DNA of 64,000 bases, taken from positions 64,110,765-64,174,764 of the forward strand of contig CM060890.1 in NCBI GenBank assembly GCA_030762935.1, read 5' to 3'. The position numbers were made by a program, and so were the translations under genes. Positions 23,195 through 35,160 of the stretch are shown piece after piece; the first letter of the stretch is position 1, and every line of letters begins with the position of its first letter. Source of the stretch: Hymenopus coronatus (taxonomy: Eukaryota; Arthropoda; Insecta; Mantodea; Hymenopodidae). The notes below the pieces were generated by a model. It was given only the letters and a program-made list of their open reading frames with translations, did no database searches and was not told the origin of the DNA.

Positions 23195-23750
23195 AAACTA
23201 AACTTATTTTACAAGAAATTATTCTTACAGCGCTTATTCTTCTCTGTACTTTGTACCAATCAAGACAAACCTTAACAGAGAGTCTCTGCTTAATTCCTTG
23301 TAAGTACAACAGAAGTAAGAGTAAAGGGTAAATATACTAGGGTAAAGCGATAGTCAAATCTTTTAATACGGGGTCGCTAAGTGATGACTGAAATTCCGTT
23401 CTCTTGCTTGGTCAGGAGTATAAAAATAAAAACGAATGTTGGCATCTCACGTATTGGAAAAAAAAGACATAACTGTGAAATGGTTAACCACACAAAAATA
23501 CATTTGATATAAATGTTGTTAACAAAACCTACATTTATGTTTATTAATGTTTTGTCTATGTCATACTACTTATGTAAACATCATACAGAGTGAACAAGCT
23601 TCAGAGGCTATTCCCAGAAAATTCAAGATACCTATACATTTTAGAAGAGGGATGTAAATATATTTGGCATATGGCATTTTAAACAAATCGTTGGCACCAG
23701 TTTTGAGAAAACTGAATATTCCAAAAAACCTTCCAAGTAAAGGTTAGTTT
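23195..23750 (+). repeat. Family H copy 15, partial
   Basis: Blocks caattccttgtaagtac-like (ttaattccttgtaagtaca), gggtaaagcgatagtcaaat, cttcagaggctattcccaga and aaaccttccaagtaaaggtt follow in family order. The terminal 60 bp and the hairpin half are missing. Confidence 0.85.
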
Positions 23751-23764
23751 GATTTTCATGTTCA

Positions 23765-24470
23765 AATATTTACACATTCTATAATATAATTTTCCAATGT
23801 CTTTATGATGTGTTGAAAATAATCATCGTTATAGATAGATTTCACCGCAAATGAGGTTTTGACCCCCCTGAACCAAAAGGAGCATTGGTTAAAAGCTCCA
23901 CAAGCGCGTGTGTGTCAACAAAATAACTCAATAACGAAAATTCCTTTAAATATCAAACCTGGCATTACGGTTCAGCATCTTGCAAAAATGCAACACGAAA
24001 GTTTTCAAAAACTTTATTCCCAATTCTAAAATGTCCTTTACATGGAATATTTTCTCCAAAATGTCTATAATAATGTTGTTTAAAATGGCATATGTTTAAG
24101 ATATTTATATAAATATGTGATACTTATATTTTGAATTTCCCGGGAATGGCTTATACTCATACAAACTATTTTTGTTATCTTTATGGTTTTGTATAACTGG
24201 TAAACTACATAAAATATTGACAAAATTTGCTAAACGAAGAATGAAGATCTCTTTAAAACACAGAATTTATTTTTTATAACTTTTTAGTGGCCTTGCCAAT
24301 TTCCGAGATAGCTGCTGTATTGGTTCGAATTTGTTAACAGATGCCTACTGTCAATTTTAGGGTGCTGACACAATTCACTCGCTTCTTGCGATGTCATGTA
24401 AAGAATATGGAAGTTTAAGTTCAGTGATAGCGACCAGTCTTTAAACATTCATTGCATTATTGGATATGAA
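23765..24470 (-). repeat. Family H copy 16, partial
   Basis: Contains atagatttcaccgcaaatga, cgcgtgtgtgtc at 23904-23917, aaaaatgcaacacgaaagtt and atttccgagatagctgctg in family order. Hairpin and tail are lost. Faces copy 17. Confidence 0.82.
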
Positions 24471-24541
24471 TGCATTAAGCATTACTAAAATCCATATAGA
24501 ATATCTTCTTTCTAAGGAGACGAGATGATCTACTGGATGTT

Positions 24542-25579
24542 TAAAAATCTGATGTGTTCCATTCATATGATTTTCTCTACATCGCTATACCAAATTATTG
24601 TTAAAAAGCATATTTTTCCCCTACTTTATGATAATCGAGATAAATATTAGCAGAAATTGTCTTAATTACTTGATTTCTTGTAAGTAGCAGGGAAATAAGG
24701 GAATACACTGGGCTAAAACGACAGTCAAATCTTTTAAAAGCCTGTTGCCATGTGGACTTTTCTATGCAGGGCCAGGAGTTTACAACTTTCCGTATGAAAA
24801 AAACAAGTATTTTAAATCTGAAACAAATAACAAGGAATATCTCAGAAATGGCCAATTCAACGAAAAAAATGTAAATGATAAAAAGTGTGTGTTTTAACGT
24901 GATCTAATTTTTTGTGTTGTAAGTTTTGGTCTATCTCTTACGGCTTACCAGTTTCGCAAAATTCAGCAAAATTCTTTCAGAATGAAGAGATCTTTGGAGG
25001 CTATTCCCAGAAAATTCAAGATACATATTTTATTTGCCATATAAATAACTTTAGTATTTAGCAGTTAGTATTCCAGCATTATAAGACTTTACATTCTGAT
25101 AATAAATAACTAAACCATAAGAAACTAAACCTAAGCCATCCCATCCTAACAAAATTCTAATTAAATTAGGACTAATAATTAAAAAAAAATATTGATAATA
25201 CAAATATTAAAACTAAGAAAATAAAACGATTTAATGTAACATACCCTATTATATAATCTTCAGGTAATTCAATCAAAATTATTAGCGCCATTTCTGAGAA
25301 AATCAAAATTTCCAAAAATGTTTTCACGCAAAAGGCAGTTTGGGGTGGAGGGGATTTTTCTTAAAATCTTCGTGTCACATCCCTGGAAGATACTAAACTT
25401 AAATACCAAGTTTGGTATTTTACCGACACACACACATGGACCTTTTTCTGAAAATACTTCTTTCGGATACAGGGGGACCCTAAAAAATCTATTTTCGGTG
25501 AAATATCGGTATCGAATTTTTGGGTGGAATGCTATATCTTCTCTATAAACTATTAGATAGTACATAGAGAAAGTAAAAA
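24542..25579 (+). repeat. Family H copy 17, full length with an internal insertion
   Basis: Starts taaaaatctgatgtgttcc with catatgattttctctac, and ends with the hairpin cttctctataaactattaga / tagtacatagagaa followed by agtaaaaag. About 200 bp of AT-rich foreign sequence (about 25060-25265) interrupts the segment that in other copies reads ctttaatatacg...ttttaatc. The microsatellite is reduced to acacacac. Confidence 0.95.
25060..25265. other. AT-rich insertion inside family H copy 17
   Basis: Not related to family H or to any SINE here. Contains near-inverted short words (actaaacc, aactaaacc). No terminal repeats or duplication clear enough to name a mobile element. Confidence 0.6.
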
Positions 25580-28544
25580 GTGTCTAACTTTCCTGGTAAC
25601 ACTGTTGGCGACTAACCCTGCCTACCATCATACAGATGGTGCTGCTGATCGTGGTTAAGGAATATTTAATACAGGAAGGTCCCGGTTCGACACAGCGCTT
25701 GTCCACTTCCTAATCTCATCCCATGATCATGAACGAGTACCAGGGTGTCCCTCTTCTGCGCCCAGAGCATGTCGTCAGCTACTGCACCTCCCTTGTACGC
25801 CAAATCCAAAGAATCACGTTCAGCCCCACCCAGCTACGCCCACATGAAAAACCTTCGGGGCTCCTAAGGGAAGTGCTTTGACCTCTGACACGGCGAGTCA
25901 TTACGCGATACGACCGTTAAAATACCAAACTGTAAAAAATGTGACTGGCCATAGCAATATATGCGCTTCAAACAGAGCAGCACAATCTATTTAGTATGTT
26001 CGTGTTTCTCCGGACAGTAAAACTTACATTCGATGTCTGTCGAAACGATGAAAAAAAAAAAAAAAAAAAAAGCCACGCAGATTCAAATGAGAAAAATATG
26101 TTTGTCTGTTTCTTTTCTCCCTTAACGAAAACAATGTTATGCTAAACAGACTCAATAAGATTCCGGGACAGGCGACTTGCCTATGTCAATTCGACACCTG
26201 CGACCCTGCAAGCCTTCTCCTAAATCTTCGTAACGATGAAACTTTCGACTACAAACTCGACAAGTCTGTGTATATTTATCGAACATTTACAAGCCGTAAC
26301 CGGATTTAAAACAATAAACCGCCAACGCCTATCTAAACGTTCTTGATACCTGTCGATTATTAAAACTGTACCTGAAGAAAAACACGTTTGGGATATAAAT
26401 GCACTAAATGTCCGCTGGAGAAAAACCAACTGCTGCAAAGGAAAAGGCGTAACACCCCTCCTTGAATTCATTAATAGTGTTGAGTCCCATTTGTATGGAA
26501 AGTTTGTTTTCACGTATATACCTACCTCGTTAGATCGAACAGCGTGGTTCTGTCTCTATGATGAAGCAAGGACCAATAAAATTTCATTGAAAATCCTTTG
26601 CTCCTCCTGAAGAAGCATATCAAATCATTATATTTTCCTCTTTTTCTTCCTATACAAAAGAAGAGTATAAACGCTTCCACAACCTACGTTCTCATGTTAT
26701 GTCCTAGCAATACACCAAATCGTACCGTGTTGGTTGACTAACATTAATTATAGATGACAGCAACCAGATGTGAACACTAAATAACTCTTTAACGAAAATA
26801 GAAGAAGTATCATGTTCTAAAACCTATTCGTCGAGTATTTACTTCATAAAGACAATAGCTGAAGATAGCTTAAATCTGAACTTTAAATTGAACCTATTTC
26901 GTAGGCAAGTAATAAGCAGGCAAGTAATTCCCAAACAGTTGGCTTCAAGTTAGCTACACTCAAGTCATCATCATCAACACACGCACGCACACACACACTC
27001 ACACAATGTGCACAACTGATGGCAGAAAAAAAACCCGGTCTCTGTTTGGATAGCACGGTCAGGGGTTTCGAGCAGGGGTGCTATCCTACATCGCAGCATT
27101 AAGTTTGATACCAGTCTATGTCTGCGAATCGAAATTCAATAACGAATGTTAAAAAATATAATATAAAATAATAAATAAAATTTAAAGAAAATATATTCTA
27201 ATATTAAGAGTTTGATAACTATGAAACCACAAGAAACAGACTACAATATTATTCAGGCAAAATTGTAAAGGCCATTAAAATATGTATATAAATTTGTGTC
27301 CAATATTTCCGCACGACTAGATGTTTACCAAGTATTGCTCGCTGTATGTTTCAAATGCAGGAAAGTAATTTGAAATGTAGTTTTCTTTTCCTTCATAGTA
27401 TGACTTCTGAATGTATTTTCTCGTGTGCGATAAATATGCGGTAAACGATATTCAGTAAGATCTTCAGAGATTAACCATGATCAGTTTTGATTGGTTTTCA
27501 GTAAGATAAATGAAAATAAGCCTAAGGAAGTCCGAAAGGTTGGTATGATGCTTTAGCCATATTTTTGGAACTCCTAATAAATGTTTTATCTACTATTATA
27601 ATAATTAGCGATGCTTAAGTTCGTACTTATTAACAACAAAACCTACACTTTATATCCTAACAAAACGCAAGAGACGTTATCAAAACATAAAATATAGGTT
27701 CAACAAAGCCAAAATATAATTTAATGATGATCATCTAGATCTTATTCTTCCTTGACTTCTCTGGAAGTATATTAATAGTGGCATATTTTAAACACTTCCC
27801 GGATGAGCTCATTTTTACTTTAAAGTCACATATGAAACTAATATCCAAAATTGCGGAATATAACAATGTATTTTTATCTGGTATCTTTCTTTCCAAAGCA
27901 TTTCTCTTTCTCTAAATACATCGTTTCCACAATAAATAAATGTCATTATATATACACTAAATATACAACAAATACACACAATAATGTAAATATACCGGAA
28001 TATTATTTCAACTTACTTTGTAACAGACAACTTGAGAATACGTAACCGCCTTGGAAGTTACCTGAAAATAAAATAGCATTTGGACAGGCTTCATAATCAA
28101 AAGCAAAATACAGATGGGATTAACCCAAAAGTATTTAAATTAATAAATCTATGTTTAGGATATCTATCCTTTCAAATTATTCTGAACTGAAAAATGCATT
28201 CGCAATTCCTGCAGAACTTTTAAAACTTTATGTATTTTAAGCAGAATTTATTAGGAAATTAAGAGTTAAATCCAGAATGAGACAGTTTTATATAATTCTT
28301 AGATTTGCGGAAGTGCAATAGCCAGAAGTCAAATCTTCTTTCTAAAAGATAACAGGACTTAGCGATAGCAATTACGTTCATTATATGCACTACTTACATT
28401 TAGTAATGCATGAGATTATAATGCGCTTCAAATAAGTTCCACAACAGGATCTATAATGATGCAATGCATTAAAATCTTAAAATAGAATTAAATTTAAAGT
28501 GCTTTGTAAAGCAGAATTACATAGTCTTCGTAAGTGTACGCTGT
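25580..28544. other. Mostly featureless stretch with GC-richer patch
   Basis: 25600-25920 is GC-richer. It has a weak tRNA-like phrase (gtcccggttcgacac near 25680) but no matching A box at the right distance. A run of A lies at 26049-26070. A short CA-rich run lies near 26975-27005. A 97-codon minus-strand frame (26220-26513) shows no motif. The rest is AT-rich with no gene seen. Confidence 0.55.
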
Positions 28545-28700
28545 GTTCAGATCCTATGGTTACGGTTTCAATCCCACTTCAAATCGATAGTTTTTAAGTG
28601 TGCTTAAAAGCGACAGTCTCATGTGAATAAATATTACTGGCATGTTAAAGAACTATGACGAAATTCCGGCACACCGGCGGAGCTGATATGATGCCGGTAA
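28545..28700 (+). mobile_element. tRNA-derived SINE fragment (type J)
   Basis: A B-box-like ggtttcaatcccac at 28565-28578 is followed by tggcatgttaaagaactatg and ttccggcacaccgg, a layout common in tRNA-derived SINE bodies. The A box is degraded. Single copy. Confidence 0.5.
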
Positions 28701-30769
28701 TAGACAAAATTGGGAGGAAGGAGTAACTGTGGCAAAAAGCCTACGATCACAAATGGATAAAAATGGTTGAGTAATATTATTATATACCTACTTTATACCT
28801 AGTTCGAATACTCCATATATGAAAGAAAATGGAAACTCAATCAGAGCAGCTTGAATTATGCAAAATATTTTCTGTGAAATGTCACAACACAAAACTTCAT
28901 ACTTAGCAACTGCATGTTTAATTGCACCCAAATTAGTGCACCAGTTAGCGTATCAGTTTATTTTGTGGCATTTATTGTTCAGTGTATTATTAATGCAGGA
29001 AGAGATGCATAAAACACCCAGGAAAAAAATATATGCAAAAACAAATAAACAGGAAAGCAAACTAATAGAATCTGAGAAGAATTTAACCCTAAACACAAAG
29101 GACAAACAAACCGATGCCTTGAATTGAAACTGGTCTATAAGCCTAAGTTACACGTTCTTTATTCAACTCAAATAACTGAGTAATTTATGAGATTTAGGAC
29201 ACCTAACAGTCTTATAACACCTATTCATGCCGTTTGAGCACTAAAATTATTCCTATTCTCGTCTGTCGTAGAAGGAAGGAACACAAATTTTGTTTCTAGT
29301 GTTCTTGCATGCCTTCCACGCGCCGAGCATAATACCAACTGCTCAAAAAATACTCGAAAAATGTCTTAAACATCACGGAAACTATTTCAAATGAGAACAG
29401 ACCCTCTAAAAAGGAGTAATTTGTTTAAATTTAAATAAATATATTGATTTGGGTTGAAGTTATATTATCGTTAGTTAATTCTTCAATTTTGGTTCCAAGA
29501 GGTGTTCATTTATTGATTCGGTTTAGGAAAACGTTTTCTAGAGGATTATTAAAATTATTATTAGTAATTTCATGCAATCCGAACGAAATCCCAGTTTTTG
29601 TTCTTCTATGATCACTGGCATAAGAAAGTAATGAGAAGTAGCAATTATCTATTTATCTATGAATAATCGGGATTAAATTACTGTAATAGTGGTCGAGTGG
29701 CTGAGTGAGAAGAGCATAGTGGTTTTTATTCTGAGACAAACAAATTAACGGAGCTAGATTTAGAAAGAGAGAGACTGTCCATCTCCGATCGTCGGCAGTA
29801 AATATGTGGATAGGGCAATGACCAACTTTCTTAGAATTTCAGGATTTCCCCCCAAAATCAGTGATTTTAATCAATTTCATCTGTAGCAAAGTGACTCTCT
29901 CGACATACAGATTCACGCATTCTCTATTTCATTTATTTTACACAGTCAAAATAGGGAGTGTAATTTTCGAGGGTCTGGAGCTTTAATATATTTTAAAGAA
30001 ACAATAGCGCTTGCGATGGAGCTAAACCTAAGGTATTATCAGATAAAACAGCCCTAAATAGGTACGGCAATAAAGAATTTCCAATGTCCGGACTTCCGAA
30101 CATCTACTCCCCATCAGTAGTTGAGCATTTGTTCGCTGTGGACGCGTTTTGGCGATGCGATCATGACTAAAGGTGGAGAAAATAAAGAAGAGCAAAAGAA
30201 GTTTCATGTTAAACACAGTGAAACGATGCCCTGGAGCTGGATCGTTTGTCATCGGAAGTAAAGCGGCTGGATTTTATGTGCGAGAGGTTATCGTCATGGG
30301 TAATTCTGTATATCTGTTGGAAGATTAAGACAAAACTGCCGCGAGGCAACGGCCATCCACACCCGACCATTAGCTCTTATAGTGCTAATGCCTCTACAAA
30401 CTCAGTCCAGCCAGAAACACCTTTAACTGCATAATTAACTAGACGAATTGGATACGCCACTATTAAGTACGTACGTACGTCTACAGAAAATGCGTGCGGT
30501 TCATGCCGTTACAATGACTCTTAAGACCCATAGTGAGTAGAGAATTCACTTTCAATACATCAGCATAGTACATTGAGATTGAGAAATTGTTTCCTACAAA
30601 AGCTTTACAATGGAAAGGATGTAATTTACTTATGGCATATGAGAGGTAATAAAAATTCCTGAAATAGAACAATATATACTCAGTGCAGTCGACAAAATAG
30701 TATAAGAATAACATTTAAAAAAATTATTAACGTATGTTAATTAGTTCCCCATCCCCCCCACACGCGCAC
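28701..30769. other. Unassigned stretch
   Basis: No repeat or gene recognised. 30030-30440 is somewhat less AT-rich, with a 62-codon open frame from 30246 whose KTKLPRGN phrase superficially recalls retroelement gag proteins, without other support. A (gtac)n hexamer run, acgtacgtacgt, lies at 30469-30480. Confidence 0.5.
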
Positions 30770-30770
30770 A

Positions 30771-30803
<33 letters not shown>
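30770..30803. repeat. (CA)n microsatellite, tail of a reversed SINE C
   Basis: CA repeat directly adjoining the complement of the SINE C 3' end (gccgtatataggacacaagt), so it is the terminal microsatellite of that SINE. Confidence 0.95.
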
Positions 30804-30805
<2 letters not shown>

Positions 30806-31100
30806 GCCGTATATAGGACACAAGTTGGAGATTTAGCAGTGTCAGACTGAAAAATTAATGTCATAGCCGGGATTTGAACCACCGATTTCCCAGGTTGCTC
30901 TAACCCTAAGCTAGCATGACAGCATGCCAGCACAGTATGAAATTCCCCAACTGGCTCGCATGTTTTCTAGTAAATTACTAAAGGGTCTCACATTATTTTG
31001 AGATAACATACCTATTTGACGACTTACAATGTCGTAAGTACTTTAAGTCCCGGACTTCATGGTTTAACCAACTCTTAGGCCAATTAATGTTAATTGTTTT
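30804..31100 (-). mobile_element. SINE type C, full unit in reverse
   Basis: Read on the minus strand: a leader (ggttaaaccatgaagtccgg, then aaataatgtgagaccc), gagccagttggggaattt, the tRNA-like head (tgtcatgctagcttagggtt; B box ggttcaaatcccggc at 30865-30879), the 3' segment tttttcagtctgacactg, and aacttgtgtcctatatacgg with a (TG)n tail. This is the most complete C unit and defines the family at about 330 bp. Confidence 0.85.
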
Positions 31101-31166
31101 TTCACACAAGCCGTGTGTTAGGGGCAAGTTGGTTAGGCAGAGTCAGACTGAAAGATTCAATGCCAT
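31101..31166 (-). mobile_element. SINE type C, isolated 3' end in reverse
   Basis: cacacaagccgtgtgttagg and cagagtcagactgaaagatt are the complement of the C 3' end. The head is missing. It is fused to the next, plus-oriented unit. Confidence 0.8.
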
Positions 31167-31325
31167 ATTCAGTTGAGGAATTTAATGCTGTCATGGTAAC
31201 TCGATAGTTAGAGCCACCGGCTTGATACTGGGAGATCTGTGGTTCAAATTCTGGCTACGACATTGAATTTTTCAGTCTAATTCTGTCAAGTCACCAACTT
31301 GTGTCCTATACACGGTTTGTGTAAA
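31167..31325 (+). mobile_element. SINE type C, head and 3' end
   Basis: tgtcatggtaactcgatagt (A box) and ggttcaaattctggc (B box, two changes from the reverse copy) lead to tttttcagtctaattctgtc and aacttgtgtcctatacacgg. The leader is lost. Confidence 0.85.
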
Positions 31326-31329
31326 AAAA

Positions 31330-31860
31330 ATAGTTAATTAAAATTAATTGACCACGAGATGGAACTTTGAAGCCCGGGACCTACTCACGATATTGCAAAT
31401 CACCACAATCTCAAAATAATGTGAGATCATCTTGTGGTTTACCAGGAAACATGTGAGTCAGTTGGGGGATTTAATGCAGCTGGTCCCCATGGCCGCGCTC
31501 GCCAAGGCGTCCCGCTTTGGTGCTTCGTAGCGCTGGGGATCGTGGGTTCGAGTCCCGCCTTGGGCATGGGTGTTATATGTTTGTGTTTATGTGTGTGTTG
31601 TAAAAGTAAGAAAACAGCAATCCAGTAATAATACAGAAAAACAAGGTAAAAAAAAAAAGGTAAATAAAAGTAGAGTATACAGTGCCGGTACCGTATTTTA
31701 ATAATAATAAAAAAAAAAGAAAAAAAAAAAGAAAGCTGTGCTGGTATGTTACTACGGTAGCTCAGTGGTTAGAATAACCGGCTATACACCGGGAGATCCG
31801 TGGTTCAAATCCCGGCTATGCCATTGCATTTTTCAGTCTGACTCTGTCTCCAATTTGCCT
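31330..31860 (+). mobile_element. SINE type C unit interrupted by SINE B
   Basis: The leader (taattgaccacgagatggaa ... gtgagtcagttgggggattt) runs to aatgcagctg at about 31481. A SINE B with A-rich tail follows, then the C unit resumes at agctgtgctggtatgttac with the head ggtagctcagtggttagaat and the B box ggttcaaatcccggc. It ends shortly after tttttcagtctgactctgtc. A possible short duplication, agctg, flanks the insertion. Confidence 0.85.
31487..31735 (+). mobile_element. tRNA-derived SINE (type B) with TG and A-rich tail, nested in SINE C
   Basis: The head is ccgcgctcgccaaggcgtcc with a perfect B box, gggttcgagtcccgcc (31543-31558). The body moves into tgtttgtgtttatgtgtgtg and is followed by poly-A and A-rich runs (31650-31735). 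Nearly identical in the head to the minus-strand copy at 5.9-6.05 kb. Confidence 0.88.
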
Positions 31861-32330
31861 TATAGTTTTTCGTGCTTTAATGCGTGTATTCTTTCTCTTC
31901 ACAATAAAAATATTAAGCGCATATTGTGCAATAAAACCATGCAGATATGTTGATGAAAACCTATTTTTTCCATACTTTTTGAAAGAAAACGTACATTTCC
32001 CTACCATTAAAGCCTGTACAATTTGGAGTCAAATACTATGTTGATCGGATTAGATTTTATTTTCTGATAACAGCTAGTTACTTTTCACTTTCATTATTAT
32101 TCACATTCTATCCTGAATCGAGAAGTATATACATTTTCAAATACAACAAACAGCAAACATGAAGCAAGAGAAAAGGTGCATGCTCATATTTCAAAAAAAT
32201 GACTACACGCTAAGATATAGTCAATTTTACATCCGACCAAAGTCTAAGCGAAACTCATAAATTGGAACAACACAATTAATGAGAGATAGCACAAAAAGAA
32301 CATATGAACATCAATTAAACAATTTTCAAA
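31861..32330. other. Unassigned AT-rich stretch
   Basis: No feature recognised. Confidence 0.5.
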
Positions 32331-32570
32331 CCGTGTGGGATGACCGAGTGATTACAACACTCGTCTCTCACCAAGGTGGTACAGGTTCAATTTTATGTAT
32401 GTGGGATTTTTGGTGGACAGAGCGGTGCAGAGGCGGGTTTTCTCCATATTCTCCGGTATCTCCCGCCATCGTATTCTTTTGTGCTCCATCTTCATTCCAC
32501 GATTCATTAATGCCATCACCTGCGATACCTACGAAGTAAAAAAGGGAGGAAACCTACAAACAATAAAGTC
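32331..32570 (+). mobile_element. tRNA-derived SINE (type E), copy 2
   Basis: The head is gggatgaccgagtgattac with a decayed B box (caggttcaatttta). The body is ggcgggttttctccatattc and gtgctccatcttcattcc, ending with agtaaaaaagggaggaaacc. The head is more decayed than in copies 3 and 6. Confidence 0.88.
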
Positions 32571-34699
32571 TTGCACCGTCAGAAAATGTTTTTCTAACTA
32601 CAATTCAAAAGCTCACAACACTGGGCGATCTCCATAAAAATATGTTATATCTAAAGAAATATTCTGCACCTTAATTAATCTCTATAACTAGGAACAAATG
32701 CACGACAATATCTGCACTCAAACCACGAGCAATGTGTTTAAAACACTTTAAATGGCCTGAGAAACGATAAAACCATAAAAAGTGAGTTACTAATCAAGCG
32801 AAGGTCCTAATGGTAAAGAACGCCTAACTGACGCAATTAACAACTGACTATAAATATAGTGATATATCGATACAAAAATAGCAAATCAAGTAGCAGATCG
32901 ATAGAGCTCCTATCGAATTACTGTTTAGAAACGCTTAAATCTAAGGAACTATTTTGTACTGCGCGATAATATATTCCACGACAGCCACTGAGAGGTGACT
33001 AGTATGTGACAATGAAGAGATGCAGGGCAAGGCTATTGCAACAACCTTAGGAATGTTATATAAAAGTTCAAGCATCTGCTTTAACACCACGCCTATCGTT
33101 AATATGTATCTGCCCTATATATAAAAAAAAAGTTTTCATGAACACATGGCGACTTTAAAATATAAGCTTTTCTTGGTATAAATCACCGGGAAACTGGCCG
33201 TTGTCGTGGCTGGAGCCAAGGAAGCTAAAAAGCGAGAAAAAACTTTAAGGACAGCACAGTTCACGAGACCTAGCTGTAGGCAAAGGGAGGAGGGTGTGAA
33301 AATATAATAGTAGGGTAATTTAGTTCTCCTGAATATTCTGCTCCACCACAGTGCTTCTCTTCCTCCCTTCGCGTGACCATACTACGGTAACTTTACGATT
33401 ATCTCTATTTTCGTTCGTGCAAACTGACACCTCATTTAATATATTCATTGATCTGTTTGTTTCATAAATCCTAGAGTTGTTCCTGCCATCAAAAAGAGAG
33501 GTCATTAGATTTTATATACATTTGGGCAAGAAGACTTTTACTAGTAACTTCAAAAACAGCTACTATGAACTGTTTGTCATTTATCTGTCATCATCATATT
33601 CAGCGATAAAATGTAACGAGTAGGGGCAATTCGAATCCTTTACTATTGCTACCTCAGCAGTTACATAAATAAGACTTTCCGAATCAAGTAATTATGCTAT
33701 TAACTGTGTAACTATCCCATGAAATATATCAAAAAAATTAATCGCACATGTGTATGAGACACTAATGAATATTTTAATACTGCATGTCCCAAAACACTTC
33801 TTCCAGAAACATGTTGAGCGACACGATCTAAAAGTCAGAACTACAGAGACTGTGAATTAAAATTATGTCAAATATACAATGGGTTAAGAAATCGTGCAAT
33901 TCTCATTCCAGGTGATTCTGCCAAACCTAAATTTAAACTCGGACCTTTCGGTTTTTAAGACAGTCCCCTACCAGAGAAGAGGATCAGTCCGATTGCTAAT
34001 ACTACGATAATAGGTATATAACCAAAAAATAAAAATATTGTCATCGTTTTAAGAATTACTTATGCTGAACCGTGCCTAAATGAAATAATTATACGTCTGG
34101 TAGCTGTGTTTTTATAGACTTCATTTAAGTGCAGGTTTCCAGCAATCAGGAGAGCCACACGTAATAATCGATACTTTCGCGTCTGCGCACATCTCGCAAC
34201 GCTACCAGGCTCCGTTATTTAAAGCGCAACATCGATTCACTAGTCAATTTTGATTCTGTGGTATGAAGAAAAATATCAGTACCTTAATTTCAAAAATGAA
34301 GTCTGTTTTTCGCTATCACATCTAGTTTTATGATAGGTACACATATGTCTATAGTGCTAAATTCATTCATTTTATGTATTTACTGCTACATTTCGCTATA
34401 CCGTATTGATTATCTTCTTAGTCGGCTCATGTCTTGTAAGGTATTTATGTTTACATGTAAATTAAATTAGCATCGATCTCAACTTCAGTTGAGGTGAAAA
34501 CTTGCGTTAACCCGCACGTTCGTCTTCTATATGTGTAGAACTAAACTAAAAGTTCGAGTATGATTTCAACATAAGAATTACGCATGAGACAGTGTCTACA
34601 AAATTCTTAGAAGTACTGTTACATTTGTCGCTGTTAAATTTTTGACAAGAAGGTACGCAAAATACTCACACATAAAGAAAGTATTCTAATCATATTTCA
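32571..34699. other. Unassigned stretch
   Basis: AT-rich with no repeat family or coding motif recognised. Short GC-richer stretches at 33180-33300 and 34140-34230 carry no identifiable signal. Confidence 0.5.
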
Positions 34700-35124
34700 A
34701 AGAGAAAGTTGTTGATGAGGATAAATAGTTCGCGCCTAATATTGCAGGCAACAGTTGTGTTGAGGGATTACGTTATTGTTAAGAAGGAAAAAGGAAGACA
34801 ATGCCGTTTGCCAACGTATTATATGGAAAGATCAGCAGACTCACAATGGCGATTATTACTCTTGCATGTGCAAAATTGTTGGCTACAACAACAAAATAAG
34901 ACCGGCACTAAGTATCCAAATATGAACTCAGCTACACGGCCTGTTCCTGATGCACAAAGACTACCTATACCTTCACCACCAGCAGAGTTCAATTTTAGTG
35001 AATTTGAAAGCACCTCCGTGGCTTCCAACAATAGATTTTGTTTCTGTTCTAGAAGAATTTGACAAATTACACAGTTTAATCAAGTTGAGTTAAATTATTT
35101 AGTGAGGAGTTTGGTTCTCACAAG

Positions 35125-35160
<36 letters not shown>

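Noticed and set aside
25610..25740. tRNA-like SINE near gtcccggttcgacac
   Set aside because: B-box-like word only. The preceding 50 bp has no A box and no matching second copy exists in the window.
26220..26513. 97-codon minus-strand gene
   Set aside because: No motif, no promoter or splice context, and composition like the surrounding non-coding DNA.
30246..30434. Bel/Pao-type gag fragment (KTKLPRGN)
   Set aside because: A single short phrase without the surrounding conserved gag positions.
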